NCBI GenBank assembly: GCA_900471605.1
Contig: UCEY01000044.1
Coordinates: forward strand, 124,001 to 188,000
DNA length: 64,000 bases
Direction of reading: 5' to 3'
Source of the DNA: Hyphomicrobiales bacterium
GTDB lineage: Bacteria > Pseudomonadota > Alphaproteobacteria > Rhizobiales > Rhizobiaceae
In this document: positions 45,191 to 54,437 of the stretch, in pieces
Numbering within the stretch: the first letter of the stretch is position 1
Layout of the letters: each line of letters starts with the position of its first letter
Program-made: the position numbers and the translations under genes
Notes under the pieces: model-generated
Database searches by the model: none
Told to the model about the DNA's origin: nothing
Seen by the model: only the letters and a program-made list of their open reading frames with translations

Positions 45191-45820
45191 ATGAAAGCGA
45201 CATCTGCGTTTCGTGTCAGCCTGGGCGTGGCTGGCATCCTCGCCTCGACATTGACCCTTTCGGGCTGCATCGGTGGTCCGACCTACGGCACCGACAAGAC
45301 GGCCATGGAACAGCTGACCGACGATCTCGGCCAGTCTGTATCGCTCGGTGGCAAGAATACCGAGGCGAAAGCCGGCCTGAAGTACAACCCGCGTCCTTCG
45401 CTGGTGGTCGCCAAGGGGCAGGACCAGACGTTGCCGGCGCCCCAGCAGTCGCTGGCGAGCCGCGAGAACAACCCCAACTGGGTCGAATCTCCGGAAGAAA
45501 CCCGCAAGCGCCTGCGCGACGAGGCCGCCGCGAACGAAAAGGACCCCAACTATCGTTCGCCGCTTCTTGCAGGCAGCGGCCAGGCCGGTCAGATGACCGA
45601 GACCGAGAAATGGGAAGCCTTCCGCAAGGCCAAGGCAGATGCCGAAACCGTCAGCGTCACCGGGCGCCGTCGTTCGCTCTCCGAGCCGCCGGCGGAATTC
45701 CGCTCGGCGGATGCGGCTGCCCTGACGGATGTCGGCGAGCCCGAGAGCCAGAAGGAAAAGCGTCGCAAGGCGCAGGCCGCCGACGCCAGGAAGGGCGGCG
45801 ACTGGTGGAAGCTCTTCTGA
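45191..45820 (+). CDS. Lipoprotein of unknown function
   Basis: 209 aa with a lipobox: signal MKATSAFRVSLGVAGILAST, then LTLSGC, whose Cys (about residue 26) would be lipidated. The mature part is hydrophilic, rich in Glu, Lys, Ala and Arg, with SPEETRKRLRDEAAANEKDP and a Lys/Arg-rich end (KEKRRKAQAADARKGGDWWK). Probably a periplasm-facing or outer-membrane lipoprotein. A TTG at 45188 is an alternative start. Family not recognised by name. Confidence 0.8.
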   Translation: MKATSAFRVSLGVAGILASTLTLSGCIGGPTYGTDKTAMEQLTDDLGQSVSLGGKNTEAKAGLKYNPRPSLVVAKGQDQTLPAPQQSLASRENNPNWVESPEETRKRLRDEAAANEKDPNYRSPLLAGSGQAGQMTETEKWEAFRKAKADAETVSVTGRRRSLSEPPAEFRSADAAALTDVGEPESQKEKRRKAQAADARKGGDWWKLF

Positions 45821-45829
45821 GCCGGCGCC

Positions 45830-46285
45830 TCAATCCTCTCTTTTCGATCTGAAGAAATCGGTGAGCAGCACCGCGGCCTCGCTTTCTCCGAGGCCGGAAT
45901 AGACTTCCGGCGCATGATGGCAGGTCGGCTGCGCGAAGAAACGCACGCCGTTATCCACCGCTCCGCCCTTGGGATCCTCGGCGCCGTAATAGAGCCGCCG
46001 GATGCGGGCGAACGAGATCGCCCCCGCGCACATCGTGCAGGGTTCGAGCGTCACGTAGAGATCGGCACCCGACAGCCGTTCCTGCCCAAGCGCTGCCGAA
46101 GCATCGCGGATGACGGCGATTTCGGCATGAGCGGTGACGTCGTTTTCGGCGCGGGTCCGGTTTCCGGACCGGGCGACGATCGCGCCATCGAGCACCAGCA
46201 CGGCGCCGATCGGGACCTCGCCGCGGGCGGCGGCGTCCCTGGCTTCTGCAAGTGCTGCGTCCATGAACCCATCGGTATTAGGCAT
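45830..46285 (-). CDS. tadA: tRNA-specific adenosine deaminase TadA
   Basis: 151-aa zinc deaminase that turns A34 of tRNA-Arg(ACG) into inosine. Zinc/catalytic motif HAEIAVI (H-A-E) near residue 53 and PCTMCAGAI near residue 83. N-terminal EVPIGAVLV is typical. Convergent with the lipoprotein gene, ten bases apart. Confidence 0.95.
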   Translation of the reverse strand: MPNTDGFMDAALAEARDAAARGEVPIGAVLVLDGAIVARSGNRTRAENDVTAHAEIAVIRDASAALGQERLSGADLYVTLEPCTMCAGAISFARIRRLYYGAEDPKGGAVDNGVRFFAQPTCHHAPEVYSGLGESEAAVLLTDFFRSKRED

Positions 46286-46433
46286 TTCGGCGATTTCCTC
46301 TTAACCCGGATCGCGTGAACTGGTAGGAAGCATCCAACCGGAAGCCCGGGTGCGGGCACGAATCCATCTCAGTCAACACGAACAAGAATGTCCGGATCGC
46401 TCCGTTAGACATCACGCTTCAGGCAAACAACAA

Positions 46434-48578
46434 ATGAATTCCAAAGACAAGCCGAAGCGCGGCGAAGGCAGGACCTTCGTTCGCGAAACCAAACCCCGCT
46501 CCGAGGCGAAGGCCGGTGCCGGCGGCAAGGCGGGTTTTTCCGCCAAGGAGGGGCTCGGCCCGAAGAAGGGTTTCGCGGCCAAGGCCGGCGCTGAAAAGGC
46601 GGCAAAGCCGGTCCGCAAGCTGCCGCCCGCGCCGGAAACCATGGAGGCGGAAGGCAAGCCCGAGCGCATTTCCAAGATCCTTGCCCGCGTCGGCGTGGCA
46701 TCGCGCCGCGACGTCGAGCGGATGATCATGGAAGGCCGGGTCAGCCTGAACGGCAAGGTTCTCGATACGCCGGTCGTCAATGTCACGCTGGCCGACAGAA
46801 TAGAAGTGGACGGCGCGCCGATCCGCGGCATCGAGCGCACCCGCCTCTGGCTCTACCACAAGCCGGCCGGCCTGGTGACCACCAATTCCGATCCGGAAGG
46901 CCGTCCCACCGTCTTCGACAACCTGCCGGAAGGCCTGCCGCGCGTTCTCTCCGTCGGCCGCCTCGACATCAATACCGAAGGCCTGCTGCTGCTCACCAAC
47001 GACGGCGGCCTGTCGCGCGTCCTCGAATTGCCGACCACCGGCTGGCTGCGCCGCTACCGTGTGCGCGCCCATGGCGAAATCGATCAGGAAGCGCTCGACA
47101 AGCTGAAGGACGGCATCGCCGTCGAAGGCGTGCTTTATGGCTCGATCGACGCCACGCTCGACCGCACCCAGGGCCACAATTCGTGGATCACCATGGGCCT
47201 TCGCGAAGGCAAGAACCGCGAGATCAAGAACGTGCTCGGCGCGCTCGGGGTGGAAGTCAACCGCCTGATCCGCATTTCCTATGGGCCGTTCCAGCTCGGC
47301 GACCTGCCGGAAGGCGAGGTGGTCGAAGTGCGCGGTCGCATGCTGCGCGACCAGCTCGGTCCGCGACTGATCGAGGAATCCAAGGCCAATTTCGACGCGC
47401 CGATCTATACCGAGACCGCTGCGGAAGAGGACGAAAAGCCCGCTCGTGCGGAACGGTCCGCCCGCACCGAGCACTCGGAATGGGCGGCAAGGCCTGAAAA
47501 GACCGAGCGTCCGCGTGCCGGCAAGCCCGAGGACCGGCGCGAAAAGGCGCTCGGCCGTCTCGACACCAGGCGCGACGACCGCAAGTTCGCCGACAAGCCG
47601 CGTGGTGCAAAGCCGTTCGGCGGCCGCGTCGAGGACGAGGACGACCGGCCGAAGAAGCGTCCTCCCCTGGGCACCAGCCGCACGGCCAATGTCTGGATGG
47701 CGCCGGGCGCGCGCCCGACCACCGAAAGCAAGACCCGCAAATCCTCCGCCCGCGCCGAGGCCGAGCAGCTTTTCAAGAAGCCGGCACCCCAGAACGACCG
47801 CCCGGTCCTTGTCAACCGCGCGGAAGAAGACAGCGACTGGATCCGCGCCGACGGCCCCGACAAACAGGACAAGGGCGATTTCGGACGCAAGAAGTCCTTT
47901 GGCGATCGGCCGGACCGTGGCGAGCGTTCCTTCGGTGACAAGCCGAGAGGCGAGCGCTCGTTTGGCGACCGCAAGCCGCGCGAAGGCGGCGACCGCCCCC
48001 GGACGAAATCCTTCTCGGGCGATGCGCGCGCAGAGCGCCCGCGTGGCGAGCGTGCTTTCGGCGATCGCCCGTCCCGCGGCGACCGGCCGTTCGGCGACAA
48101 ACCCCGCGGTGACCGCAAGCCGCGCGAGGACGGTGATCGTCCCGCACGGTCCTTCTCCGGCGAAGGTCGTTCCGAGCGCCCGCGCAGCGATCGCCCGTTC
48201 GGTGACAAGCCGAGAGGCGAGCGCTCTTTCGGCGACAAACCCCGCGGTGATCGCAAGCCGCGCGAGGATGGCGAGCGCCCCGTGCGTTCCTTCTCGGCAG
48301 GCGAGGGCCGTTCGGAACGTCCGCGCAGCGACCGGCCGTTCTCGGATCGGCCGCCTCGCGGAGATCGTCCCGCAGGCGACCGGCCCTTTGGCGACAAGCC
48401 CCGTGGCGGAAAACCCGGCGCCAAGCCGTTTGGCGGCAAGCCGGGCGGTGGCAAGAGCTTTGGCGGAAAGCCTTCCGGCGGTCGCGGAAAACCGGCGGGT
48501 GCGGGTGGCAAGCCCGGTGGCCGGCCCGCCTCGGGCGGACGCCCGGCCGGCGGCAAGCCGCGCACGCCGAGAGGGTGA
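46434..48578 (+). CDS. RluB/RsuA-family pseudouridine synthase with repetitive C-terminal tail
   Basis: 714 aa. An S4 RNA-binding domain lies at about residues 80-130 (RISKILARVGVASRRDVERM), and the catalytic domain carries Asp178 in GRLDINTEGLLLLTNDGG, with VNRLIRISYGPFQLGDLPEG. From about residue 330 to the end runs a roughly 385-residue Arg/Gly/Asp/Pro/Lys-rich tail with repeats such as GDKPRGERSFGD and PFGDKPRGDRKPREDG, presumably disordered and RNA-binding. Start ATG 46434. Such tails exist in Rhizobiales RluB-type proteins but this one is long. The exact rRNA target (U2605-like) is inferred. Confidence 0.9.
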   Translation: MNSKDKPKRGEGRTFVRETKPRSEAKAGAGGKAGFSAKEGLGPKKGFAAKAGAEKAAKPVRKLPPAPETMEAEGKPERISKILARVGVASRRDVERMIMEGRVSLNGKVLDTPVVNVTLADRIEVDGAPIRGIERTRLWLYHKPAGLVTTNSDPEGRPTVFDNLPEGLPRVLSVGRLDINTEGLLLLTNDGGLSRVLELPTTGWLRRYRVRAHGEIDQEALDKLKDGIAVEGVLYGSIDATLDRTQGHNSWITMGLREGKNREIKNVLGALGVEVNRLIRISYGPFQLGDLPEGEVVEVRGRMLRDQLGPRLIEESKANFDAPIYTETAAEEDEKPARAERSARTEHSEWAARPEKTERPRAGKPEDRREKALGRLDTRRDDRKFADKPRGAKPFGGRVEDEDDRPKKRPPLGTSRTANVWMAPGARPTTESKTRKSSARAEAEQLFKKPAPQNDRPVLVNRAEEDSDWIRADGPDKQDKGDFGRKKSFGDRPDRGERSFGDKPRGERSFGDRKPREGGDRPRTKSFSGDARAERPRGERAFGDRPSRGDRPFGDKPRGDRKPREDGDRPARSFSGEGRSERPRSDRPFGDKPRGERSFGDKPRGDRKPREDGERPVRSFSAGEGRSERPRSDRPFSDRPPRGDRPAGDRPFGDKPRGGKPGAKPFGGKPGGGKSFGGKPSGGRGKPAGAGGKPGGRPASGGRPAGGKPRTPRG
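47900..48550 (+). repeat. Degenerate tandem repeats coding the pseudouridine synthase tail
   Basis: Units of about 30-90 bases built on GGCGACAAGCCGCG / GGCGATCGCCCG recur throughout this stretch of the coding sequence (for example around 47930, 48075, 48190 and 48235). They keep the reading frame, which argues for selection on the protein repeats. Homologous recombination could change the number of units. Confidence 0.75.
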
Positions 48579-48584
48579 TGCGCG

Positions 48585-49145
48585 GTGCGGATCGTCGGTG
48601 GTGAATTTCGCGGCCGGTCTCTGGCCACGCCCAAAACGAACGACATCCGGCCGACCATCGACCGGACGCGCGAAAGCCTGTTCAACATTATCGGCCACGT
48701 CTATCCCCAGGCGCTGGACGGCGGCCGGGTGATCGACCTGTTCGCCGGCACCGGCGCGGTCGGGCTTGAGGCGCTGTCGCGCGGCTGCAAGAGCGCGCTC
48801 TTCGTCGAAAACGGCGTCGAGGGCCGGGGCCTCTTGTGGGAGAATATCGACAGCCTCGGCCTGCATGGCCGGGCGCGGATTCTCCGCCGCGACGCCACCA
48901 AGCTCGGCACGGCCAACAATATCGAGCCGTTCCATTTCCTGTTCGCCGATCCGCCCTATGGCCAGGGGCTCGGCGAGGGCGCCATGCTTTCGGCCCATGC
49001 GGGCGGCTGGCTGGCACCCGGAGCCCTTGCCATTCTGGAAGAGCGGGCCGACATAAACCCTGCCGTCGATGCCGTCTTCAAGCTTTTGGAAAGCCGGACC
49101 TTCGGCGATACCCGCATGGATTTTTTCCGCTACCAGCCGGCCTGA
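48585..49145 (+). CDS. rsmD: 16S rRNA (guanine-966-N2)-methyltransferase RsmD
   Basis: 186 aa with N-terminal MRIVGGEFRGRSLATP, SAM motif VIDLFAGTGAVGLEALSRG and the target-base motif FADPPYGQG (DPPY). GTG start at 48585; seven bases after the stop of the pseudouridine synthase, so the two rRNA-modifying genes are co-transcribed. Confidence 0.95.
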   Translation: MRIVGGEFRGRSLATPKTNDIRPTIDRTRESLFNIIGHVYPQALDGGRVIDLFAGTGAVGLEALSRGCKSALFVENGVEGRGLLWENIDSLGLHGRARILRRDATKLGTANNIEPFHFLFADPPYGQGLGEGAMLSAHAGGWLAPGALAILEERADINPAVDAVFKLLESRTFGDTRMDFFRYQPA

Positions 49146-49155
49146 GGTCAGAGGA

Positions 49156-50040
49156 ATGAATACGAGGCTCGCAATTCCCGATCTCGAAGCGGTCAGCGCC
49201 AAGGGCGGCCTGACGTTTGCCGTGGCCCTCGGTGGCGGTGGCGCGCGCGGCCTTTCGCACATCCAGGTCATCGAGGCCCTGGATGAGCTCGGGATAAGGC
49301 CGGTGGCGATTTCCGGCTCGTCGATCGGTGCGATCATCGGCGCCGGCATGGCTTCCGGCATGACCGGCCGCGAGATCCGCCAATATGCGCTCGAAACGGT
49401 CGGCCACCGCGGCACCCTCTTGAACAAGCTCTGGGGCCTCGGTCCCGCGACCATGCGCGACAAGCTCGGCGGCTTCCGTTTCGGCCAGTTCAATCTCGAA
49501 CTGATCCTCGATGCCTTCCTGCCGCCGCAGGTGCCGGAGGATTTCGACGAACTCGTGATCCCGATGAAGATTTCCGCCACCGACTATTACGGCCAGGCGG
49601 AAGTGATCCTGGAACAGGGCGAGCTGCGCACCGCGATCGCGGCCTCCGCCGCCATTCCCGGCCTGTTCATGCCGGTCCGGGTCAACGGCCGGGTGATGAT
49701 CGACGGCGGCGTCTTCAATCCTGTCCCATACGAACAGCTGATGGACGTTGCCGACGTGGTGATCGGCGTCGACGTGGTCGGTGCGCCGGAAGGCGACGGC
49801 ACCCATGCACCCAATCGCATCGACAGCCTGTTCGGCGCCAGCCAGCTCACCATGCAGGCGAGCATCGCGCTCAAGCTGAAGCTTAATCCGCCGCAGATTT
49901 TCCTCCGGCCCTCGGTCAACCGTTTCCGGGTCCTGGACTTCCTGAAGGCCCGCGACATCCTCGACGAGTCCGAACATGTCAAGGACGAGCTGAAGCGCGC
50001 CATCGACGCGCTTCACGCGGCAGCGGAAGCGAACGGCTAA
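49156..50040 (+). CDS. Patatin-like phospholipase family protein (RssA-like)
   Basis: 294 aa. Oxyanion-hole Gly-rich GGGGARGLSHIQ, nucleophile elbow ISGSSIGAIIGAG (G-x-S-x-G) and dyad Asp in MIDGGVFNPVPYE are complete, so lipase/acylhydrolase activity is plausible. No signal peptide; likely cytoplasmic or membrane-associated. The ATG at 49156 is just after GAGG. It follows rsmD by ten bases and overlaps the end of the convergent antiporter gene by four. Confidence 0.92.
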   Translation: MNTRLAIPDLEAVSAKGGLTFAVALGGGGARGLSHIQVIEALDELGIRPVAISGSSIGAIIGAGMASGMTGREIRQYALETVGHRGTLLNKLWGLGPATMRDKLGGFRFGQFNLELILDAFLPPQVPEDFDELVIPMKISATDYYGQAEVILEQGELRTAIAASAAIPGLFMPVRVNGRVMIDGGVFNPVPYEQLMDVADVVIGVDVVGAPEGDGTHAPNRIDSLFGASQLTMQASIALKLKLNPPQIFLRPSVNRFRVLDFLKARDILDESEHVKDELKRAIDALHAAAEANG

Positions 50041-51848
50041 CCGTTCTCCGCCGTCATCGGCTCGGCGCTCAGCTCGTCGTCGACCACCAGTGCCCGTTTC
50101 GGCTTGATCAGAGGTTCCGGTCGGACCGGGCTGTTGAACAGCATCTCGCGGCCGGCGCCGAGCCCCTGGACGGCCTGGATCTGCAGCCGTTCCTCGTCGC
50201 GCTGGCGGATGTCGTCGCCGATTTCCTCGGCGTCGATTTCGCTCATCCCGAGCGCTTCCAGCGTCTTTTTTCCGAACAGCAGACCGGATTCCAGGGTCTC
50301 GCGCAGCTCGTATTCGACGTTCCGGTCCCGCAGCGACAGGGAGTGGATGCGGTCGTAGGAGCGCACATAGAGGCGCACGTCGGGGAATTGCGAGCGGATG
50401 AGATCCACGATCTGGTCGGTCGTCTCGCGTTTCTGCGTCGTGACGGCAACGATTTTCGCCTTCTCGATGCCCGAAGCGATCAGCACGTCCCGTCTTGTCC
50501 CATCGCCGAAATAGATGCGGAAACCGAACGAGGCCGCTTGGCGGATACGATCGGCGGAATCGTCGATGACGGTCACCTCGCGGCCGCCGGCAAGCAGGAT
50601 CTGTGCGGCGATCTGGCCGAAACGGGAAAACCCGATCATCAGCACGTCTGCTCCGGCGCCGTCGAAATCCTCCTCCAGTTCCTCGCGGCTTTCGCCATTG
50701 AGCAGCCGCTTGGAAAGGGCCGCTCCAAAGGGAGTGAGCGCCATCGAAAGCGTCACGCCGGCGATCAGCAGCGAGGCGGTGGCAGACGAGAAGAGGCCGG
50801 CGGCGGTCGCGGTGGTGAACAGCACGAAACCGAATTCGCCGCCCTGCGGCAGCAGGAAGGCGATGCGCACGGCGTCATTGTGCGGCGAACCCCAGAGCCG
50901 GCAGAGCCCGTAGACGATCAGCGCCTTGAGCGCCATGAAGATCGGCACGGCCGGCAGGATGAAGAATAGGTTGTCGAGGATGACGTGGACTTCCAGCGAC
51001 AGGCCGACCGCCATGAAGAACAGCGCCAGAAGCAACCCGCGGAACGGCTCGATATCCGCCTCGAGCTCGTGCCTGTAGGAGGATTCGGCCAGCATCACGC
51101 CGGACAAGAAGGCGCCCATCGCCATCGACAGGCCGACCGCCTGCATGGCCGCCGCCGATCCCAGTACCACCAGCAGGGCGGCCGCAATCATCACCTCGCG
51201 CGCGCCGGTTCGGGCGATGATCTGGAACATCGGCGTCAGGAGATAGCGGCCGGCGATCACCATGGCGCCGACGGCGCCGACGGCAATCGCGAAGTCGACG
51301 AGCGGCGCTGCTTCCGCCTCCTTGGTCCCCGGCGCCAGGATGGTGATCAGCGCCAGGAGCGGCACGATGGCGAGATCCTGGAAAAGCAGCACCGAGAACG
51401 AGCGCTGGCCGTAATGGCTGTTCATGTCGCCGTCGTCATTGAGGATCTGCAGCGCAAACGCCGTCGAGGACAGCGCCAGACCGAAGCCGACGATCAGGCT
51501 GCCGCGCCAGTCCGCCATGTTCGTCACATGCGCGAGCCCGCTCAGCGCCAGTCCGGAAATCACCACCTGCGCCGGGCCGAGGCCGAACACGTCGCCGCGC
51601 ATCTGCCAAAGACGCGAGGGCTTCAGTTCGAGTCCGATGATGAACAGCAGGAAGACGACGCCGAATTCCGCGAAATGCAGCACTTCTTCCGTCTCGACGA
51701 TCTGCTGCATGATGGGGCCGATGACCACGCCGGCGGCGAGATAACCGAGCACCGTGCCGAGCCCGAGCTTCCTGAACAGGGGGGCGGCGATCACCGCGCC
51801 GGCAAGCAGAAGAAGCATTTGCGAGAAAAGCGAGCCGGGAGCGGTCAT
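50037..51848 (-). CDS. K+/H+ antiporter of the CPA2 (KefB/KefC) family
   Basis: 603 aa. The membrane part (residues about 1-390) has a dozen helices, including FLLFIIGLELKPSRLWQ and IVGFGLALSSTAFALQIL. A cytoplasmic RCK/TrkA-N NAD-binding domain starts near residue 405 with DVLMIGFSRFGQIAAQILLA, then VIDDSADRIRQA. An acidic C-terminal tail follows. Likely glutathione-conjugate- or nucleotide-gated K+ efflux. The start MTAPGSLFS at 51848 is chosen because the longer frame to 52082 would be within the MITE-like repeat. Confidence 0.9.
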   Translation of the reverse strand: MTAPGSLFSQMLLLLAGAVIAAPLFRKLGLGTVLGYLAAGVVIGPIMQQIVETEEVLHFAEFGVVFLLFIIGLELKPSRLWQMRGDVFGLGPAQVVISGLALSGLAHVTNMADWRGSLIVGFGLALSSTAFALQILNDDGDMNSHYGQRSFSVLLFQDLAIVPLLALITILAPGTKEAEAAPLVDFAIAVGAVGAMVIAGRYLLTPMFQIIARTGAREVMIAAALLVVLGSAAAMQAVGLSMAMGAFLSGVMLAESSYRHELEADIEPFRGLLLALFFMAVGLSLEVHVILDNLFFILPAVPIFMALKALIVYGLCRLWGSPHNDAVRIAFLLPQGGEFGFVLFTTATAAGLFSSATASLLIAGVTLSMALTPFGAALSKRLLNGESREELEEDFDGAGADVLMIGFSRFGQIAAQILLAGGREVTVIDDSADRIRQAASFGFRIYFGDGTRRDVLIASGIEKAKIVAVTTQKRETTDQIVDLIRSQFPDVRLYVRSYDRIHSLSLRDRNVEYELRETLESGLLFGKKTLEALGMSEIDAEEIGDDIRQRDEERLQIQAVQGLGAGREMLFNSPVRPEPLIKPKRALVVDDELSAEPMTAENG

Positions 51849-51865
51849 GCGGGATACTTTCAGTC

Positions 51866-52134
51866 TAGGGCCAGGACCTGGTAAATTCATCCAATCTGCG
51901 TGACGGATTTTGTGCCTGGCTAGGAGGGAAGATGCAGGAAATGCTCGCACATTTTCAAATCTTTCCGACGCAGTCCAGGCGCGAAATCCGTCTCGCCCTT
52001 CGGGTTCGGGTGCATGGGCCGTCTGATCGCAAACAATGCTCGACAAGGCTTCAAGCCTTGCCTTGCGCTTGTTTGCTTCCATCCAATCCCATGCACCCGA
52101 ACAGATTGGATGAATTTACCAGGTCCTGGCCCTA
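51866..52134. mobile_element. MITE-like element with 33-bp terminal inverted repeats
   Basis: 51866-51898 and 52102-52134 are perfect inverted copies of 33 bases, starting TAGGGCCAGGACCTGG; the TA at each outer end may be the target duplication typical of Tc1/mariner-IS630-type insertions. The whole is 269 bp and has no supported ORF. A second inner inverted repeat pairs a TTCGGGTGCATGGG-like stretch (about 52008) with CCCATGCACCCGAA (about 52088). It lies between the antiporter and pmbA starts, so it could affect both promoters. Confidence 0.85.
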
Positions 52135-52219
52135 AGGTGGGACATCAAGAATCGGCGAGCCGCCCTTGATGCTTCTGACAGTGCACAATAAATGGGACGA
52201 GAATGAAAGGCTTGCAATC

Positions 52220-53566
52220 ATGACCTCTGAAATCGATTCCGCCGACCTGCTTTCCCGCGCCAGCCAACTGATCGATCTTGCCAAGGCCGCGGGAGCGGAT
52301 CAGGCGGATGCGGTCGTGGTTCGCTCCCGGTCCCGCTCCGTCAGCGTCCGCCTCGGCAAGGTCGAGGGCACGGAAGCCTCCGAGAGCGACGATTTCTCGC
52401 TGCGCGTCTTCGTCGGCAAACAGGTCGCCAGCGTCTCGGCCAATCCCGGCTTCGACATGAAGGTGCTTGCCGAGCGCGCCGTCGCCATGGCCAGGGTCTC
52501 TCCCGAAGATCCGTTCGCCTGCCTTGCGGACGAGGCGGATCTGGCTAAATCCTATCCCGACCTCGAACTCTACGACCCGGCCGACGTGCCGACCGACGCG
52601 CTGCGCGAAGCGGCGCTCGAAATGGAACAGGCGGCGCTCGATGTCCAGGGCGTCACCAACTCCTCCGGCGCCGGCGCATCGTCGGGCATGGGCGGCCTCG
52701 TGCTCGTCACCTCCCACGGTTTTTCCGGCAGCTACATGGCCAGCCGTTTCGGCCGCTCCGTCAGCGTCATAGCCGGCGAGGGCACCAAGATGGAGCGCGA
52801 CTATGATTTCGACAGCCGTCTTTATGCCGCCGAACTCGATGATCCGAGGTTGATCGGCCGCCGTGCCGGCGAGCGCACCGTCAAGCGCATCAATCCCCGC
52901 CAGGTGGATACCGGCAGCAACGTCACCGTCGTGTTCGATCCGCGCATCGCCCGCGGTTTCGTCGGCCATATCGCAGGCGCCATCAACGGTGCGTCAGTCG
53001 CCCGCAAGACCAGCTTCCTGCGCGACAAGATGGGCCAGCAGGTGCTGAAGGCCGGTCTCAACGTCACCGATGATCCGCTGATCGTGCGCGGCTCCTCCTC
53101 GCGTCCGTTCGACGGCGAGGGCGTGTCCGGCGAGCGCATGGTGATGATCGAGGACGGCGTCCTGAACCACTGGTTCCTGTCGACCTCGACGGCCCGCGAG
53201 CTCGGACTTGCCACCAACGGCCGCGGCGTGCGCGGCGGCACGGCGGTATCGCCTGCCTCCACCAACCTGGCGCTGGAGCCCGGCGATATTTCACCCGAGG
53301 ACCTGATCAGGTCGATCGGCAACGGCTTCTACATCACCGAACTGATCGGCCAGGGCGTCAACATGATCACCGGCGAATATTCGCGCGGCGCGACCGGTTT
53401 CTGGATCGAGAACGGCGAACTCGCCTATCCCGTTTCGGAAGTGACGATCGCTTCCAACCTCAAGGACATGTTCATGCGGCTGACGCCGGCCAACGACATC
53501 GACCGCAAGTTCGGCGTCGCCTCTCCGACCATCGCCATCGAGGGCATGACGCTGGCGGGACGCTGA
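52220..53566 (+). CDS. pmbA: TldD/PmbA-family metalloprotease subunit PmbA (TldE)
   Basis: 448 aa. TldE-like sequence: NVTVVFDPRIARGFVGHIAG, GSSSRPFDGEGVSGERM and YSRGATGFWIENGELAYPVS are conserved. With TldD it forms a heterodimeric protease active on small modified peptides and antitoxins (CcdA in E. coli). TldD itself is not in the window. The start at 52220 follows GAAAGG; an earlier in-frame start at 52166 has no supporting site. A MITE-like element ends 85 bases upstream. Confidence 0.93.
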   Translation: MTSEIDSADLLSRASQLIDLAKAAGADQADAVVVRSRSRSVSVRLGKVEGTEASESDDFSLRVFVGKQVASVSANPGFDMKVLAERAVAMARVSPEDPFACLADEADLAKSYPDLELYDPADVPTDALREAALEMEQAALDVQGVTNSSGAGASSGMGGLVLVTSHGFSGSYMASRFGRSVSVIAGEGTKMERDYDFDSRLYAAELDDPRLIGRRAGERTVKRINPRQVDTGSNVTVVFDPRIARGFVGHIAGAINGASVARKTSFLRDKMGQQVLKAGLNVTDDPLIVRGSSSRPFDGEGVSGERMVMIEDGVLNHWFLSTSTARELGLATNGRGVRGGTAVSPASTNLALEPGDISPEDLIRSIGNGFYITELIGQGVNMITGEYSRGATGFWIENGELAYPVSEVTIASNLKDMFMRLTPANDIDRKFGVASPTIAIEGMTLAGR

Positions 53567-53571
53567 TCCCG

Positions 53572-54375
53572 ATGCCGGTAGCGCAGGACTGGGGGCAAGA
53601 CCTCGAACTCATTCTCGACGCGGCGCGCCAGGCCGGCGAGATCGCGCACGGCTTTTTCGGCCGCTCGCCGGAGGTCTGGTGGAAGAACGAGGGCAAGTCG
53701 CCGGTCAGCGCCGCGGATTTTGCCGCCAACGACCGGCTGCAGACCCTGCTCCTGAAAGCCCGGCCCGACTACGGCTGGCTCTCCGAGGAAACCGACGACG
53801 ATGTTGTCCGGCTTGGCCGCGAAACGCTTTTCGTCGTCGATCCGATCGATGGCACGCGCGCCTTCATCAACGGCGAGAAGACCTGGTGCGTTTCGGTCGC
53901 CGTCGTGCATCGCGGTCAGCCGGTCGCCGGCGTCCTCGTCGCGCCCGCGCTCGACGAGGAATTCTGTGCGGCGAAGGATGGGCCGGCGCTGAAGAACGGG
54001 CGGCCGCTTTCGGTCACCGGCGAGCGCGCCGACGGCCAACTGGTCATTGCGGCCGACGAGGCCCTCGTCAGGAAATTCGAGCCCGGTTTTCGCGACGAAG
54101 TCCGCCGGGTGCGGCATGTGCCGTCGCTCGCCTACAGGCTGGCCATGATCGCCGACGGCAGCATAGACGGCACGGTCGTCAAGCGCGCCTCCCACGATTG
54201 GGATCTCGCCGCCGCCGACCTCATCCTCGAGCGGGCAGGTGGGCGCCTCATCGATCTTGCGGGCAACCGGCTCGTCTATAACCGCGAGAGCGTCAGCCAC
54301 GAAATGTTGGCGGCCGGGGCCGAACATGCGCTCCGCAGCCTTTTGCCCCAGCTTGCCGGCCTCGCTCCGGGTTGA
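53572..54375 (+). CDS. cysQ: 3'(2'),5'-bisphosphate nucleotidase CysQ-like (IMPase family)
   Basis: 267 aa with IMPase metal motifs: SEET at about residue 70, DPIDGTRAFINGEKTW at about 90, and HDWDLAAADLILERAGG at about 206. It dephosphorylates PAP or related small phosphates; strictly, inositol phosphatase activity is not excluded. Directly after pmbA (five bases) and before DUF4170, in a block that leads to lipid A genes. Confidence 0.88.
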   Translation: MPVAQDWGQDLELILDAARQAGEIAHGFFGRSPEVWWKNEGKSPVSAADFAANDRLQTLLLKARPDYGWLSEETDDDVVRLGRETLFVVDPIDGTRAFINGEKTWCVSVAVVHRGQPVAGVLVAPALDEEFCAAKDGPALKNGRPLSVTGERADGQLVIAADEALVRKFEPGFRDEVRRVRHVPSLAYRLAMIADGSIDGTVVKRASHDWDLAAADLILERAGGRLIDLAGNRLVYNRESVSHEMLAAGAEHALRSLLPQLAGLAPG

Positions 54376-54437
54376 CCTTTCCCGAAGAATGCAGCACAGG
54401 AAGAGCCGGGGGAGCTGGAACGGACGGATATCGGACA

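Noticed and set aside
47900..48550. Regular repeats that could be mistaken for a CRISPR array or satellite
   Set aside because: Repeat units vary in length, have no unique spacers, and keep the protein frame of the pseudouridine synthase tail.
46419..49580. A 1053-residue open frame on the minus strand
   Set aside because: It runs antisense to the pseudouridine synthase, rsmD and part of the patatin gene. High G+C and the repeat tail keep the reverse frame open; its translation has no recognisable domain.
51932..52135. A 67-residue ORF inside the MITE-like element
   Set aside because: It is formed from the inverted repeat itself and shows no transposase or other protein motif.
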